Part shown: one piece after another, positions 53,685 to 63,487 of the stretch | How the letters are laid out: each line of letters starts with the position of its first letter | Position numbering within the stretch: the stretch's first letter is position 1 | Assembly: GCF_003610775.1 (NCBI RefSeq) | Contig: NZ_RAQO01000004.1 | Location: 624,822 to 688,821 of the forward strand | Length of the DNA: 64,000 bases | From: Alginatibacterium sediminis | GTDB taxonomy: Bacteria; Pseudomonadota; Gammaproteobacteria; Enterobacterales; Celerinatantimonadaceae | Direction: 5' to 3' | Translations under genes and position numbers: made by a program | Notes under the pieces: generated by a model | Database searches by the model: none | What the model was told of the DNA's origin: nothing | The model's input: only the letters and a program-made list of their open reading frames with translations

Positions 53685-56079
53685 CTCTTCAATCAGTTGT
53701 TATCATTGTGGCGAGGATGTACCCAAAAATCTAAATCTTGAGGTACAAATTTTAGGCCAAAAAAGGCCTATGTGTTGCCAAGGTTGTTTTGCTGTAGCAA
53801 ATACAATTATTGAATCAGGTCTAAGTGACTATTATAAACACCGGACTGCCATTGGGCCCTCTGGAGCGCAACTTGTCCCAGAAGAACTTGAGAAACTAAC
53901 ACAGTATGACAACTTAGATATACAAGCTGAGTTTGTAGCGGATAGTGGTGAGTACAAAGAAGTTCTATTGTGTGTTGAAGGTATTGCTTGCGCAGCTTGT
54001 GCGTGGCTAATAGAAAAACAAATCGGCAATCAAGACGGTGTCTTGAGGCTAAATGTGAATTCAACAACACAACGTGCGAATCTACACTGGGATCCAACTA
54101 AACTTGAACTAAGTCAAATTTTGCAGGACTTCCAAAACTTAGGGTATCAAGCCCTTCCCTTTCAAACTGATCAACAAGAAGCATTTTACAAAAAAACTTA
54201 TCGCCAACATCTCACAAGGCTCGGGGTTGCTGGATTAGCTACAATGCAGGTAATGATGTTCGCATTTGCATTATACGGTGATTTCTTTGGTGAAATGGAT
54301 GCCCAATTCATTGGTTATTTTCGTTGGGTAAGTTTACTCATGGCCACGCCCGTTCTACTTTACTCAGCGCAACCTTTTTACGTAAGTGCTTATAGAGCTT
54401 TGCGATCTGGTAGTCTAAATATGGATTTACCGGTATCGATTGCATTGTTGGGGGCATATAGCGCTTCTTTGTATGCAACTGTGCAAGGCCACGGCGAAGT
54501 CTATTTCGAATCGGTATCGATGTTTACGTTCTTGTTATTGCTAGGACGTCTACTCGAACTGCGGGCGCGTCGCAAAGCAAGCGAGTCTAGTACAAATCTT
54601 TTAAAGCTAATCCCAAAGGTTGCTAACCGCCTAGATACATCTGGAAATATCGAAGTCATCGCCTGTAAACTTCTAAAGGTCGGCGATATTGTTCGCGTAC
54701 GTCTAGGTGAAACAGTTAGCGCAGATGGTATTATTAAAGAGGGTCATTGCTCTATTGATGAGTCAATGCTCAACGGTGAGTCGCTCCCACTACCTAAAAC
54801 TGTTGGAGACCAAGTTTTTGCCGGCAGTATTAATCACGGTCAATCCATAGATATACAAGTAGTCGCAGCCCAACAACAAACCTTTATCGCTCAAATATTG
54901 CGCTTGCAAGAACAAGCGCATAACGACAAAGCATCGGTAGCCAGTTTAGCAGACACCGTATCTCGGTATTTTGTCGCTGGCCTGTTAGTGATAGCGAGCT
55001 TATGTTATGGCTATTGGTCAATCTATTCTCCTGATGATGCTTTTTGGATAACACTAGCAGTCTTGGTGGCAACATGTCCTTGTGCGCTATCTCTTGCAAC
55101 GCCAGCCGCTCTTACCATAGCAACGCAACGATTATCCAAACACGGCGTATTGGTTAAAACGCCGCATGTACTCGAGTCACTAGCTGCGTTAAACACCATT
55201 GTTTCTGACAAAACAGGTACTTTAACATTAGGCCAACTAGAACTTTGTTGTGACCACAGCTTAAGTTCGCAAGATCTAAAACATCTGTCGATAGCTTGCT
55301 CGATGGAGGCTAGAAGCTTGCACCCAATTGCCTTAGCGTTTACCAAAGCTTCGAAGCAGTACCAGTTGAGCGCGATTAAATTTGATTCTATAAGTGAACA
55401 CAGCGGCCAAGGACTGCAGGCTTATTTAGATAACGACGAGTATCGCCTAGGTTCGGCGCATTTTTGCCATGTAAGGCCTTCGCCTCGAGATACGATGATA
55501 GAAATTGTACTGTGTTGTAACGGGACACTATTGGGTCGTTATTATTTCAAAGACCAGCTAAAACAGGATGCTATCGAATTCTCCCAGTATCTAAAACAGC
55601 GCAATATTGAATTGCAAATGCTCAGTGGAGACACCAGTTCACAGGTATTCAGTTACGCTAAATTGTTAGATATTTCAGTCGTCAAAGCTGGAGCTATGCC
55701 AAAACAAAAACTTGAGTATGTAAATGAACTCCAGCTTAAGAACCACAAGCTAATGATGCTTGGTGATGGCGTAAACGACGGGCCAGTGCTAAGCGCGGCA
55801 AACTTATCAATGGCGATGAGTCATGGTACCGACTTAGCCAAAACATCGGCTGACAGCATATTACTTGGTGATCGATTAATGCCTATTGCGAAGGCAATTG
55901 AAACGAGTATATTTTGTAAAAAAATTATCAGACAAAATATGACCTGGGCAATAGGTTACAATGTACTTATTCTCCCCTTGGCAGCAACGGGAAATATTAC
56001 CCCCTACATCGCCGCCTTGGGGATGTCATTGTCATCGCTAATCGTGCTAAGCAATTCGTTGAGGTTAAATAAACATTGA
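53674..56079 (+). CDS. ccoI: Copper-translocating P-type ATPase CcoI/FixI
   Basis: 801 residues. It begins with Cys-rich motifs CYHCG and MCCQGC, then a heavy-metal domain with GIACAACAW (Cys106, Cys109). Eight membrane helices follow. CPC at 468-470 is the copper-transport site, DKTGTLT starts at Asp512 (phosphorylated residue) and GDGVND is at 697-702. CcoI exports copper for the CuB centre of the cbb3 oxidase. Located between ccoH and ccoS with overlaps on both sides. Confidence 0.94.
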   Translation: MASNSSISCYHCGEDVPKNLNLEVQILGQKRPMCCQGCFAVANTIIESGLSDYYKHRTAIGPSGAQLVPEELEKLTQYDNLDIQAEFVADSGEYKEVLLCVEGIACAACAWLIEKQIGNQDGVLRLNVNSTTQRANLHWDPTKLELSQILQDFQNLGYQALPFQTDQQEAFYKKTYRQHLTRLGVAGLATMQVMMFAFALYGDFFGEMDAQFIGYFRWVSLLMATPVLLYSAQPFYVSAYRALRSGSLNMDLPVSIALLGAYSASLYATVQGHGEVYFESVSMFTFLLLLGRLLELRARRKASESSTNLLKLIPKVANRLDTSGNIEVIACKLLKVGDIVRVRLGETVSADGIIKEGHCSIDESMLNGESLPLPKTVGDQVFAGSINHGQSIDIQVVAAQQQTFIAQILRLQEQAHNDKASVASLADTVSRYFVAGLLVIASLCYGYWSIYSPDDAFWITLAVLVATCPCALSLATPAALTIATQRLSKHGVLVKTPHVLESLAALNTIVSDKTGTLTLGQLELCCDHSLSSQDLKHLSIACSMEARSLHPIALAFTKASKQYQLSAIKFDSISEHSGQGLQAYLDNDEYRLGSAHFCHVRPSPRDTMIEIVLCCNGTLLGRYYFKDQLKQDAIEFSQYLKQRNIELQMLSGDTSSQVFSYAKLLDISVVKAGAMPKQKLEYVNELQLKNHKLMMLGDGVNDGPVLSAANLSMAMSHGTDLAKTSADSILLGDRLMPIAKAIETSIFCKKIIRQNMTWAIGYNVLILPLAATGNITPYIAALGMSLSSLIVLSNSLRLNKH

Positions 56080-56264
56080 GTATTATCTTCGTTCTTATCC
56101 CGATTGCACTCATCTTTGTCGCTATAGCCATTTTTGTTTTTATCTGGGCTGTTCGCTCTGAACAATTTGACGATCTTGACCGCCAAGGCTCGAACATTCT
56201 CTTTGACGAAGATCAACCGCCTCTGACCAAAAAGCATTCGACAAAATCAGACGATGAACTTTGA
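56076..56264 (+). CDS. ccoS: cbb3 oxidase maturation protein CcoS
   Basis: 62 residues with one membrane helix (about 3-24) and the family motif WAVRSEQFDDLD followed by an acidic tail. CcoS is required for insertion of cofactors in CcoN. The TTG start overlaps the ccoI stop (TTGA) and the gene overlaps the next by 11 bases. No ccoG gene is present in the cluster. Confidence 0.9.
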   Translation: MSIIFVLIPIALIFVAIAIFVFIWAVRSEQFDDLDRQGSNILFDEDQPPLTKKHSTKSDDEL

Positions 56265-56925
56265 TTTTCCGCTTTTCTTCTCTGCGTTTATGGTAGGACT
56301 GTTAGGTGCTGGTCATTGCCTGTCTATGTGTGGGTCTATCGCATGCGCAGTAGGCATGACTGCTGGAGGCCCTAACAAAGCCCCATTGTTAAGACTATTT
56401 TTGTTTAACATTGGGCGGATTACCAGCTATGCGATAGCAGGCATCATCGTTAGCGGCTCTGCAGCAACATTGATTGAGTTAGGCAAACTTGAGCATATGC
56501 TGTGGATTTTACGTATCTTTGCAGCAGTTTTGCTGATCTTTCTAGGTTTATCCATTGGCCAGTGGCATCAAGGAATCAAATACGTCGAAAAAGTTGGAGC
56601 CCGCCTTTGGCGTACGCTTCAACCAAAAGCATCTCGATTATTAGCGAAGCAAGATAATCCATCTGCATTGTTACTAGGAATAGTCTGGGGTTGGTTACCC
56701 TGCGGATTGGTCTATTCCATGTTAACTTGGAGTGCTACACAAGCGTCAGTTGCCACAGGTGGCTTAATCATGGTCTTTTTTGGGCTTGGCACATTTGCGG
56801 TTATTTTGAGCGCTAGTATTGGAGCCGCTAGCTTCAATCAAAAAATCAAAAGTTTATTCTTCCGAAGAATATCAGCAATTACTATGATTTCATATGGTGT
56901 CTATCAATTGCTTTATCTCGCATAG
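56254..56925 (+). CDS. Membrane protein of the DsbD_2 / sulfite exporter TauE-SafE family, cbb3-associated
   Basis: 223 residues with six hydrophobic segments. The opening LLGAGHCLSMCGSIACAVGM contains the two-cysteine helix motif of DsbD_2-like copper or thiol proteins often found after ccoS. It may move copper or reducing power for oxidase assembly. The overlap with ccoS shows one transcript. The family label TauE/SafE should not be read as sulfite export here. Confidence 0.82.
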   Translation: MNFDFPLFFSAFMVGLLGAGHCLSMCGSIACAVGMTAGGPNKAPLLRLFLFNIGRITSYAIAGIIVSGSAATLIELGKLEHMLWILRIFAAVLLIFLGLSIGQWHQGIKYVEKVGARLWRTLQPKASRLLAKQDNPSALLLGIVWGWLPCGLVYSMLTWSATQASVATGGLIMVFFGLGTFAVILSASIGAASFNQKIKSLFFRRISAITMISYGVYQLLYLA

Positions 56926-57043
56926 TGTTCGACATGAGGCTTTAATCGCTACTAATGATTCTATTTATAGCATTTAATTGCAAAAAGCATTGGGTTCAGC
57001 AAAAATTTAGAAAATGATGAGATCGACTAATAGTTCTTTGAAA

Positions 57044-57057
57044 ATGACCTAGATCAA
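57044..57057. promoter_or_regulatory. FNR-like box upstream of fnr
   Basis: ATGAC-CTAG-ATCAA matches the FNR consensus in eight of ten specified positions and shares the CTAG spacer of the ccoN site. It lies 38 bases before the fnr start codon, so bound FNR would overlap the promoter and could repress its own gene. Confidence 0.68.
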
Positions 57058-57094
57058 TGTAAAATCGATAGCAATTAAATTAAGAAATAATCGT

Positions 57095-57844
57095 ATGAAT
57101 AGTAGCCTAAAAGCTAAACAGCGCGTTCAAGCCGGTGGTAGTGAGATACATTGCCAAGATTGTAGTATTGCTGAGTTGTGCATTCCCTACTCGCTTAACG
57201 AAACTGAGTTGGATCGTCTCGATAGTATTATTGAGCGTAAAAAGCCGCTTCAGAAAGGCGAAGAAGTCTTTGCCGCTGGTGATAAGTTGCGTTGCCTGTA
57301 CGCGATACGTTCCGGTACCATCAAGTCATATACCATTACTGAACAAGGTGATGAACAAATTACTGGCTTTCATTTGGCCGGCGATTTGATAGGTTTTGAC
57401 GCGATTAATGAGCAAATGCATACCAGTTTTGCTCAAGCCCTAGAAACATCAATGATATGCGAAATTCCTTACGACACAGTTGATGAGCTTTCTGCAACCA
57501 TGCCTAAACTCAGACACCAAATAATGCGTTTAATGAGTTGTGAGATTATTGCAGACCAAGACATGATTTTACTCTTAAGTAAGAAAAATGCAGAAGAACG
57601 TTTAGCTGCATTTATCTTCGGATTATCCGAGCGCTTCGCTCGCCGAGGCTTTTCTCCTCGCGAGTTTAGGTTAACAATGACGCGCGGTGATATTGGTAAT
57701 TATTTAGGCTTAACTGTTGAAACCATTAGTCGTTTACTTGGACGCTTTCAAAAATCTGAAATGATTAATGTTAAAGGCAAATATATTTCTATCGTTGATC
57801 GTGAAGCTCTTTCAATGATGGCTGGCACCAAGCGCTCAGCTTAA
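57095..57844 (+). CDS. fnr: Oxygen-sensing transcriptional regulator FNR (EtrA)
   Basis: 249 residues, the length of E. coli FNR. Cys20, Cys23 and Cys29 ([10 protein letters not shown]) plus Cys122 (SMICEIPY) are the iron-sulfur cluster ligands at the same numbering as in E. coli. The cAMP-binding-like fold is followed by a helix-turn-helix with [15 protein letters not shown]. Loss of the cluster in oxygen stops DNA binding. It likely activates ccoN through the box at 49613 and controls itself. The terminator at 57879 follows. Confidence 0.96.
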   Translation: MNSSLKAKQRVQAGGSEIHCQDCSIAELCIPYSLNETELDRLDSIIERKKPLQKGEEVFAAGDKLRCLYAIRSGTIKSYTITEQGDEQITGFHLAGDLIGFDAINEQMHTSFAQALETSMICEIPYDTVDELSATMPKLRHQIMRLMSCEIIADQDMILLLSKKNAEERLAAFIFGLSERFARRGFSPREFRLTMTRGDIGNYLGLTVETISRLLGRFQKSEMINVKGKYISIVDREALSMMAGTKRSA

Positions 57845-57878
57845 GTTTTAAATATATAAACAACAACTTATAAAGATT

Positions 57879-57909
57879 GCTGATTGTTAGGTCGATCAGC
57901 TTTTTTTTT
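57879..57909 (+). terminator. Rho-independent terminator of fnr
   Basis: GCTGAT and ATCAGC pair perfectly around a 10-base loop, followed by nine T residues, 35 bases after the fnr stop. Confidence 0.85.
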
Positions 57910-57961
57910 GTATAATTGAACTACAGTATATATGAGACATGTTTGTATATTGGAGTTCCAA

Positions 57962-58900
57962 ATGACCAAATATCGAAATATATTAGTCGTTATCGACCCT
58001 ACTCTTGATGAGCAACCAGCCTTAATTCGCGCATTGGCCTTAGCACAACGTAAAGATGATGTGCGTATCAAAGCTTTTCTAACTATTTATGATTTTTCTT
58101 ATGAAATGACGTCGATGCTATCTATCGATGAGCGCGAAGCAATGCGTTCGGCTGTCATAAATGAACGTAACATTTGGTTGAAAGATCAGGTAAGCGCAGC
58201 TTCACAAAGCTCGAAAATTGAATGCAAAGTGGTTTGGCATAATCGTCTATTTGAAGCCATCATCAACGAAGTACTCGATTTTGGACACGATTTAGTGGTC
58301 AAAGCAACCCATGACCACCCTAAACTCAAGTCAGTAATCTTTACCCCTACAGATTGGCATCTTTTACGAAAATGCCCATCACCACTGTTACTGGTAAAAC
58401 ACCATGACTGGCCGGAAAACGGTAAGATACTGGCTGCAGTAGATGCAACCACTGAAGATGAAGAACACCTTCGCTTAAACGAAAGAGTGATACTTGAAGC
58501 AACTCAACTAGCTGAGTTATTAGATGCCCCCCTTCACTTGGTGAATGCCTATCCGGCTGCGCCTATCAACATAGCGATCGAACTCCCTGATTTTGACCCA
58601 TATAAATATAATGCAAGTGTCCGCGAGCATCACCTTAAGCAACTTGCTACGTTCGTTGAAACACATCAATTACAAGGTTGTAGAACCCATGTGTTAGAAG
58701 GAATGGCGGATGACGTGATACCGGATGTCGCAAATGACATCAACGCTGAACTGGTTATTTTAGGGACTTCAGGTAGAACAGGGCTCAGCGCTGCGCTTAT
58801 TGGGAATACTGCTGAACACATTATTGATAGCTTAGATTGTGATTTACTTGCGCTAAAACCGTCTAACTATATAAGTCCATTAGATGACTCACTTAGTTAA
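57962..58900 (+). CDS. uspE: Universal stress protein UspE (tandem Usp domains)
   Basis: 312 residues from the ATG at 57962, supported by GGAG six bases upstream; the frame to 57932 has none. Two Usp domains are seen (about 1-145 and 150-305). The second ends with GTSGRTGLSAALIGNTAEHI, the nucleotide-binding G-x2-G-x9-G pattern. UspE follows fnr in many gammaproteobacteria and is involved in stress tolerance and motility. A TATAAT in the fnr terminator (57911-57916) may be its promoter -10 element. Confidence 0.92.
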   Translation: MTKYRNILVVIDPTLDEQPALIRALALAQRKDDVRIKAFLTIYDFSYEMTSMLSIDEREAMRSAVINERNIWLKDQVSAASQSSKIECKVVWHNRLFEAIINEVLDFGHDLVVKATHDHPKLKSVIFTPTDWHLLRKCPSPLLLVKHHDWPENGKILAAVDATTEDEEHLRLNERVILEATQLAELLDAPLHLVNAYPAAPINIAIELPDFDPYKYNASVREHHLKQLATFVETHQLQGCRTHVLEGMADDVIPDVANDINAELVILGTSGRTGLSAALIGNTAEHIIDSLDCDLLALKPSNYISPLDDSLS

Positions 58901-58935
58901 GCAGATAATCTTGCTATTATCATGAAAGTATCAAA

Positions 58936-58958
58936 CTGGCAGGTAATGTATCTGCCAG
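58936..58958 (+). terminator. Hairpin after uspE
   Basis: CTGGCAG and CTGCCAG pair perfectly around a nine-base loop, 36 bases after the uspE stop. ATTTCTAATAT follows, a poor T-run, so termination may be partial. Confidence 0.5.
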
Positions 58959-59066
58959 ATTTCTAATATACACCACTTTATCCTGCCTGTAATATTATTG
59001 TCACAAACCACTGTTTAAATGCACTGGATTCAAATTCAGCCTATACATTTAATTGAGTGAACTATT

Positions 59067-59882
59067 GTGAATAATAAAATATTTTCGTCTATCAGTGCCC
59101 TATCTCTCTTACTTTCAAGCGCAGCCATTGCCGGCAATACTGTCACCGTATCGGGATCGACTTCAGTAACTGGATTGATGGAAGTTTTAGCAGAAACCTA
59201 CCAGTTACAACAGAACGATTATATCGAAGTCCAAGGAACAGGCTCTGGAGCGGGTATACGAGCTGCTAAAGAAGGCACTAGCATGATTGGTATGTCTTCA
59301 CGCCCTGTTGCAACAGATGAACTGGGTAAGGACGTTCAACAGTTCGTTATGGCTTTAGACGGAATTGCAGTCGCAGTTAATAATCAAAACCCGATAAAAA
59401 ACCTTAGTATCGAACAAGTCAAAGCGATCTATACCGGCGATATTAATAATTGGAGCCAAGTTGGCGGTGATGACCAAGCCATTGTTGCTGTCACACGAGA
59501 AGTTGGCTCAGGCACCCGTGGCGCCTTTGAGGATATTATGGGTTTAACACGTAAAATTAATGACATTACAGTAACCGCAATTTCTGCACGCGCTCAAGTA
59601 CAAAGCGGTAACGGATCAATTAAAACCTTAGTTGCAAATAATAGTGCTGCCATAGGGTTTATATCCCTAGGTAGTGTTGACGAGTCACTAGCGGCGCTTC
59701 AAATCGAAGGTGTAGACGCTACCAAGGCTAATATTCAAACCGGAGATTATGGCATCGCAAGACCATTCGTATTAATGGCAGCCAATTCACCAGAACCCGA
59801 AGCCCAACAGTTCATCGACTACATCATGAGTAGCGAAGGTCAACAAGTGATCGCAGACCACGGCTATATAGAAGTTAAATAG
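59067..59882 (+). CDS. pstS: Phosphate ABC transporter substrate-binding protein PstS
   Basis: 271 residues with a signal peptide cut near AIAGN. VSGSTSVTGLMEVLAE is the first phosphate loop, and GTGSGAGIRAAKEG and VGSGTRGAFEDIM are the others, as in PstS proteins. It binds inorganic phosphate for the PstCAB permease. The type is the short PstS (about 270) common in marine bacteria. First gene of pstSCAB; the 166 bases upstream carry only a weak Pho-box-like sequence near 59000. Confidence 0.92.
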   Translation: MNNKIFSSISALSLLLSSAAIAGNTVTVSGSTSVTGLMEVLAETYQLQQNDYIEVQGTGSGAGIRAAKEGTSMIGMSSRPVATDELGKDVQQFVMALDGIAVAVNNQNPIKNLSIEQVKAIYTGDINNWSQVGGDDQAIVAVTREVGSGTRGAFEDIMGLTRKINDITVTAISARAQVQSGNGSIKTLVANNSAAIGFISLGSVDESLAALQIEGVDATKANIQTGDYGIARPFVLMAANSPEPEAQQFIDYIMSSEGQQVIADHGYIEVK

Positions 59883-59957
59883 ATTTATTTCCCTATTATG
59901 CTAATCGAACAACAGTGCTTGTTGTTCGCTCTATTTCTATAAAACAAAGTTTGAGTT

Positions 59958-60893
59958 ATGACGGATATCATTGACACGCAACTTGCTAATTTATCGAATA
60001 AAAAAGAATTAAGCCAAGAGTTAAAACGTCGCGCTATGCGCACTGATTATCTAGGGACTTTTTTTAAGTACTTGTTTTTTCTTAGTGCTTTTATTGGGGT
60101 TTTGTCAGTTGCTACGATAGGTTACTTTCTTTTCTATGAAGGTATTCCGGCTATTAAACACGCCGGTTTAATAGAATTCTTGAGTGGTCGAGAGTGGCTA
60201 CCACCTGCACTTTATGGCATCGCGTCAATGATCGTTGCCTCACTTGTTTCTAGTTTAGGCGCTGTAATAATCGGTGTGCCAATTGCAATACTTTGCGCTG
60301 TTTTCCTTGCGGAAATTGCACCAAAGTGGTTGGCAAATCTGGTTCGTCCGGCTATCGAACTGCTAGCGGGTATACCGTCTGTTGTATACGGTTTCTTCGG
60401 CTTGGTAATTATTGTTCCAGCGATTCAAACCCTCTTTAATATACCAGCTGGCTCCACATTACTAGCGGCAATCATCGTATTGAGCGTAATGATACTCCCG
60501 ACTGTTATTACCATTGCTGAAACGTCAATTCGCGCTGTGCCTTCTACCTATAAGGAAGGCGCTTTAGCCCTAGGAGCATCCCAGGTTTACACCATTTTCA
60601 AAGTTATTCTACCAGCAGCACGCTCTGGTATTTTAGCAGGAATTGTTTTAGGGGTTGCTCGGGCCGTTGGCGAAACTATGGCAATAATTATGGTAATGGG
60701 TAATGCGCCAGCGATGCCAAATTCTTTATTGGAATCGGCTCGCTCATTAACCGCAAATATTGCTTTAGAAATGTCTTACGCTACCGGCATGCACGCTAGT
60801 TCTTTGTATGCAACTGGTATCGTACTTCTAATATTCGTTATGTTGCTAAACGCATGTCTTCTTTACCTTAACCGCCAACGAGCGTACTCATGA
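59958..60893 (+). CDS. pstC: Phosphate ABC transporter permease PstC
   Basis: 311 residues with six membrane helices. ALALGASQVYTIFKVILPAARSGILAG (about 195-221) is the ATPase-docking loop and LAGIPSVVYGFFGL (about 137-150) is a family motif. Its stop overlaps the pstA start (ATGA). Forms the channel with PstA. Confidence 0.93.
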   Translation: MTDIIDTQLANLSNKKELSQELKRRAMRTDYLGTFFKYLFFLSAFIGVLSVATIGYFLFYEGIPAIKHAGLIEFLSGREWLPPALYGIASMIVASLVSSLGAVIIGVPIAILCAVFLAEIAPKWLANLVRPAIELLAGIPSVVYGFFGLVIIVPAIQTLFNIPAGSTLLAAIIVLSVMILPTVITIAETSIRAVPSTYKEGALALGASQVYTIFKVILPAARSGILAGIVLGVARAVGETMAIIMVMGNAPAMPNSLLESARSLTANIALEMSYATGMHASSLYATGIVLLIFVMLLNACLLYLNRQRAYS

Positions 60894-61732
60894 ACCAAGC
60901 TATCAAAGACAAATTTGCCTTAACGGCAATCTGGACCTGTGCCTTGATCACCATACTATTTTTGGTATGGATGCTCTGGCATATTCTAAGCAATGGTTTG
61001 TCATATGTGAGTTGGGAATTTGTGACAAGTTCATACTCAGCAATCGGCAAAGCTTCAGGTATATGGTCAATGATTGTATCGACCATTTATATGGTTGTAC
61101 TGTCAATTTCTATCGCTGCCCCACTAGGAATTATGACTGCATTATTCCTAACTGAATATGCAAAACCCAGTAGCAATTCAGTCAAAGTAATCCGATTTTG
61201 TACCGAATCTTTAGCAGGTATTCCATCTATTATCTATGGTTTGTTTGGGATGACATTTTTTGTTGTCACACTAGGGCTTGGCTTTTCAATTCTGTCAGGA
61301 GCCCTGACGCTTTCTATTCTGATTTTACCAGTCATCATACGCACAACAGAAGAAGCTTTATTAGCAGTTCCCCAAGCCTATCGAGAAGCGGCTTACGGCT
61401 TAGGCGCGAGCAAAATTTATACCATTTGGAGAGTGATCCTGCCTAGCGCGATGCCGGGAATAATCACGGCTGTTATTCTTAGCACCGGCAGAATTATAGG
61501 TGAATCCGCGCCAGTGTTTCTTACTGCTGGCATGGTTACGCGTATCCCTGAATCGGTTTTTGATTCGGGCAGAACGTTAACAGTACATCTGTACAAATTG
61601 ACTCAAGAGCTGTTCACAATTCATGAATGGAATCAAGCTTACGCCACAGCGACTGTTCTAATTATGCTAGTCCTAGCCATTAATGTGATCACTAAGATCA
61701 TTGGCAAGCAACTAAACAAAGCGAATTATTAA
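60890..61732 (+). CDS. pstA: Phosphate ABC transporter permease PstA
   Basis: 280 residues with six membrane helices. [14 protein letters not shown] and the docking loop [21 protein letters not shown] are the matching motifs of PstA. It starts in an ATGA overlap with pstC and ends four bases before pstB. Length normal. Confidence 0.93.
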   Translation: MNQAIKDKFALTAIWTCALITILFLVWMLWHILSNGLSYVSWEFVTSSYSAIGKASGIWSMIVSTIYMVVLSISIAAPLGIMTALFLTEYAKPSSNSVKVIRFCTESLAGIPSIIYGLFGMTFFVVTLGLGFSILSGALTLSILILPVIIRTTEEALLAVPQAYREAAYGLGASKIYTIWRVILPSAMPGIITAVILSTGRIIGESAPVFLTAGMVTRIPESVFDSGRTLTVHLYKLTQELFTIHEWNQAYATATVLIMLVLAINVITKIIGKQLNKANY

Positions 61733-61736
61733 GAGA

Positions 61737-62492
61737 TTGTTTATGAACAAATTTAATGTAAGAGATCTAGATTTATACTACGGCGATACCCACGCGCTCA
61801 AAAACATAAACATGTTGATTCCAGAACGCAAAGTTACTGCGCTTATAGGCCCATCAGGTTGCGGAAAATCAACCTTGCTTAGAACACTAAATCGCATGAA
61901 CGATCTGATAGAGAATGTACACATCAGCGGTCATGTTGAGTTAGAGGGTGTAGACATATATCAATCTCGTGACATATCAGACTTACGCATGAAGGTTGGA
62001 ATGGTCTTTCAAAAACCAAATCCATTTCCGATGAGCATTTTTGAAAATGTTGCGTTTGGCCTAAAAGCCCAAGGTATAAACGATAAGCAACTAATTAAAG
62101 ACACCGTAGAAAACGCGCTTCGCAGTGCAGCATTATGGGACGAAGTGTCAGATAGACTAAACAGCCATGCATTTGGTCTAAGTGGCGGCCAGCAACAGCG
62201 CCTATGTATTGCTCGAGCCATAGCCATACAACCTGACGTTATACTTATGGATGAACCGACCAGTGCGCTAGACCCTATTGCAACCCATCGCATTGAACAA
62301 CTAATGGAAGAATTAAGAAAAGAGTACACGATAGTCATCGTGACTCATTCAATGAATCAAGCGAAGCGTATTTCAGACAAAACAGCAGTGTTTTGGATGG
62401 GGGAGTTGGTTGAACACGCAGATACACAAGAGATTTTCAATAACCCGCAAGACCGTCGCACTAAAGCTTATGTAAACGGAGAATTTGGTTAA
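61737..62492 (+). CDS. pstB: Phosphate ABC transporter ATPase PstB
   Basis: 251 residues. Walker [10 protein letters not shown] (about 35-43), signature [14 protein letters not shown] and Walker [13 protein letters not shown] match Pst[21 protein letters not shown] is typical of the family. An in-frame ATG two codons after the one at 61737 is an alternative start. No phoU follows, which is unusual: the next gene is ttcA. Confidence 0.94.
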   Translation: MFMNKFNVRDLDLYYGDTHALKNINMLIPERKVTALIGPSGCGKSTLLRTLNRMNDLIENVHISGHVELEGVDIYQSRDISDLRMKVGMVFQKPNPFPMSIFENVAFGLKAQGINDKQLIKDTVENALRSAALWDEVSDRLNSHAFGLSGGQQQRLCIARAIAIQPDVILMDEPTSALDPIATHRIEQLMEELRKEYTIVIVTHSMNQAKRISDKTAVFWMGELVEHADTQEIFNNPQDRRTKAYVNGEFG

Positions 62493-62504
62493 GCTCAAAG
62501 TCGT

Positions 62505-62533
62505 TTGCGCTGTTAGCTTCGAGGTCGTATAAT
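62505..62533 (+). promoter_or_regulatory. Sigma-70 promoter for ttcA
   Basis: A perfect -10 TATAAT at 62528-62533 lies 17 bases after TTGCGC (62505-62510), a partial -35. It is 28 bases before the ttcA start, so ttcA is probably transcribed separately from pstSCAB. Confidence 0.6.
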
Positions 62534-62561
62534 CCGCCGGTTTTTATCCAGAGATTAAATC

Positions 62562-63470
62562 ATGAGTTCAGCAGCGCAAGCCAAAATCAAACATAAGCAA
62601 AACAAGCTGTCCAAACGCTTGCACCGCCTGACAGGGCAAGCAATAGCTGACTACAATATGATTGAAGATGGTGACAAAATAATGGTCTGCTTATCGGGCG
62701 GGAAAGATAGTTATGCCATGCTTACAATCTTGCTCAATCTAAAAGCACGCGCTCCAATAAACTTCGACATTATTGCCGTGAACTTAGATCAAAAGCAACC
62801 TGGTTTTCCTGAACAAATTTTACCTGAATATTTAAAGTCTATCGGGGTTGAATACAGAATAATTGAAGAAGATACATATTCAATTGTACGCGACAAAATT
62901 CCAGAAGGTAAAACTACATGCTCGCTGTGTTCACGTTTACGCCGAGGCATTCTTTACCGTGTGGCAAAAGAGCTTGGTGCTAGCAAAATTGCGCTGGGCC
63001 ATCATCGCGACGACATGCTTGAAACCTTATTCTTAAATATGTTTTTTGGCGGTAAACTCAAATCTATGCCGCCAAAATTAATGAGTGACAACGGCGAACA
63101 CATGGTAATTAGGCCACTGGCTTATTGCAAAGAAGCGGATTTAATCCAATTTGGAGAAGACCAACACTACCCTATTATCCCTTGCAACCTTTGTGGATCA
63201 CAAGAAAATCTACAGCGCCAAGCAGTTAAGGCTATGTTATTGGATTGGGATACACGCTTCCCTGGTCGTATAGAAACGATGTTTAGCGCGGTTCAAAACG
63301 TAGTTCCCTCTCACTTGCTTGATCATCAGCTCTTCGATTTTAAAAATCTTAGCACCAACGATAAAGTTATTGACGGCGGTGACATAGGTTTTGATGCCCC
63401 AGAGATCAGCCAACCATTAGTTAAGGAAACAACTCAAGGGCTAGGAGTGCAGATCGTCGAATTAAATTAA
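62562..63470 (+). CDS. ttcA: tRNA 2-thiocytidine(32) synthetase TtcA
   Basis: 302 residues. The ATP-binding PP-loop SGGKDS is at 45-50. The iron-sulfur cluster cysteines are Cys120 and Cys123 (CSLC) with the pair in CNLCGS near residue 208. TtcA puts sulfur on C32 of some tRNAs. The E. coli ttcA gene lies near fnr and uspE as well, so this is conserved order interrupted by pstSCAB. It converges with the sirtuin gene, 17 bases away. Confidence 0.94.
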   Translation: MSSAAQAKIKHKQNKLSKRLHRLTGQAIADYNMIEDGDKIMVCLSGGKDSYAMLTILLNLKARAPINFDIIAVNLDQKQPGFPEQILPEYLKSIGVEYRIIEEDTYSIVRDKIPEGKTTCSLCSRLRRGILYRVAKELGASKIALGHHRDDMLETLFLNMFFGGKLKSMPPKLMSDNGEHMVIRPLAYCKEADLIQFGEDQHYPIIPCNLCGSQENLQRQAVKAMLLDWDTRFPGRIETMFSAVQNVVPSHLLDHQLFDFKNLSTNDKVIDGGDIGFDAPEISQPLVKETTQGLGVQIVELN

Positions 63471-63487
63471 AAGTATAAAGCTTGTAA

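Noticed and set aside
53032..56925. Search for ccoG in the cbb3 assembly cluster
   Set aside because: No ferredoxin-like CcoG gene is present between ccoP and fnr; it may lie elsewhere, and absence here is common enough not to be a finding.
58999..59018. Possible Pho box (TTGTCAC ... CTGTTT) before pstS
   Set aside because: The second half-site matches poorly and is offset by two bases from the normal spacing; kept only as a hint.
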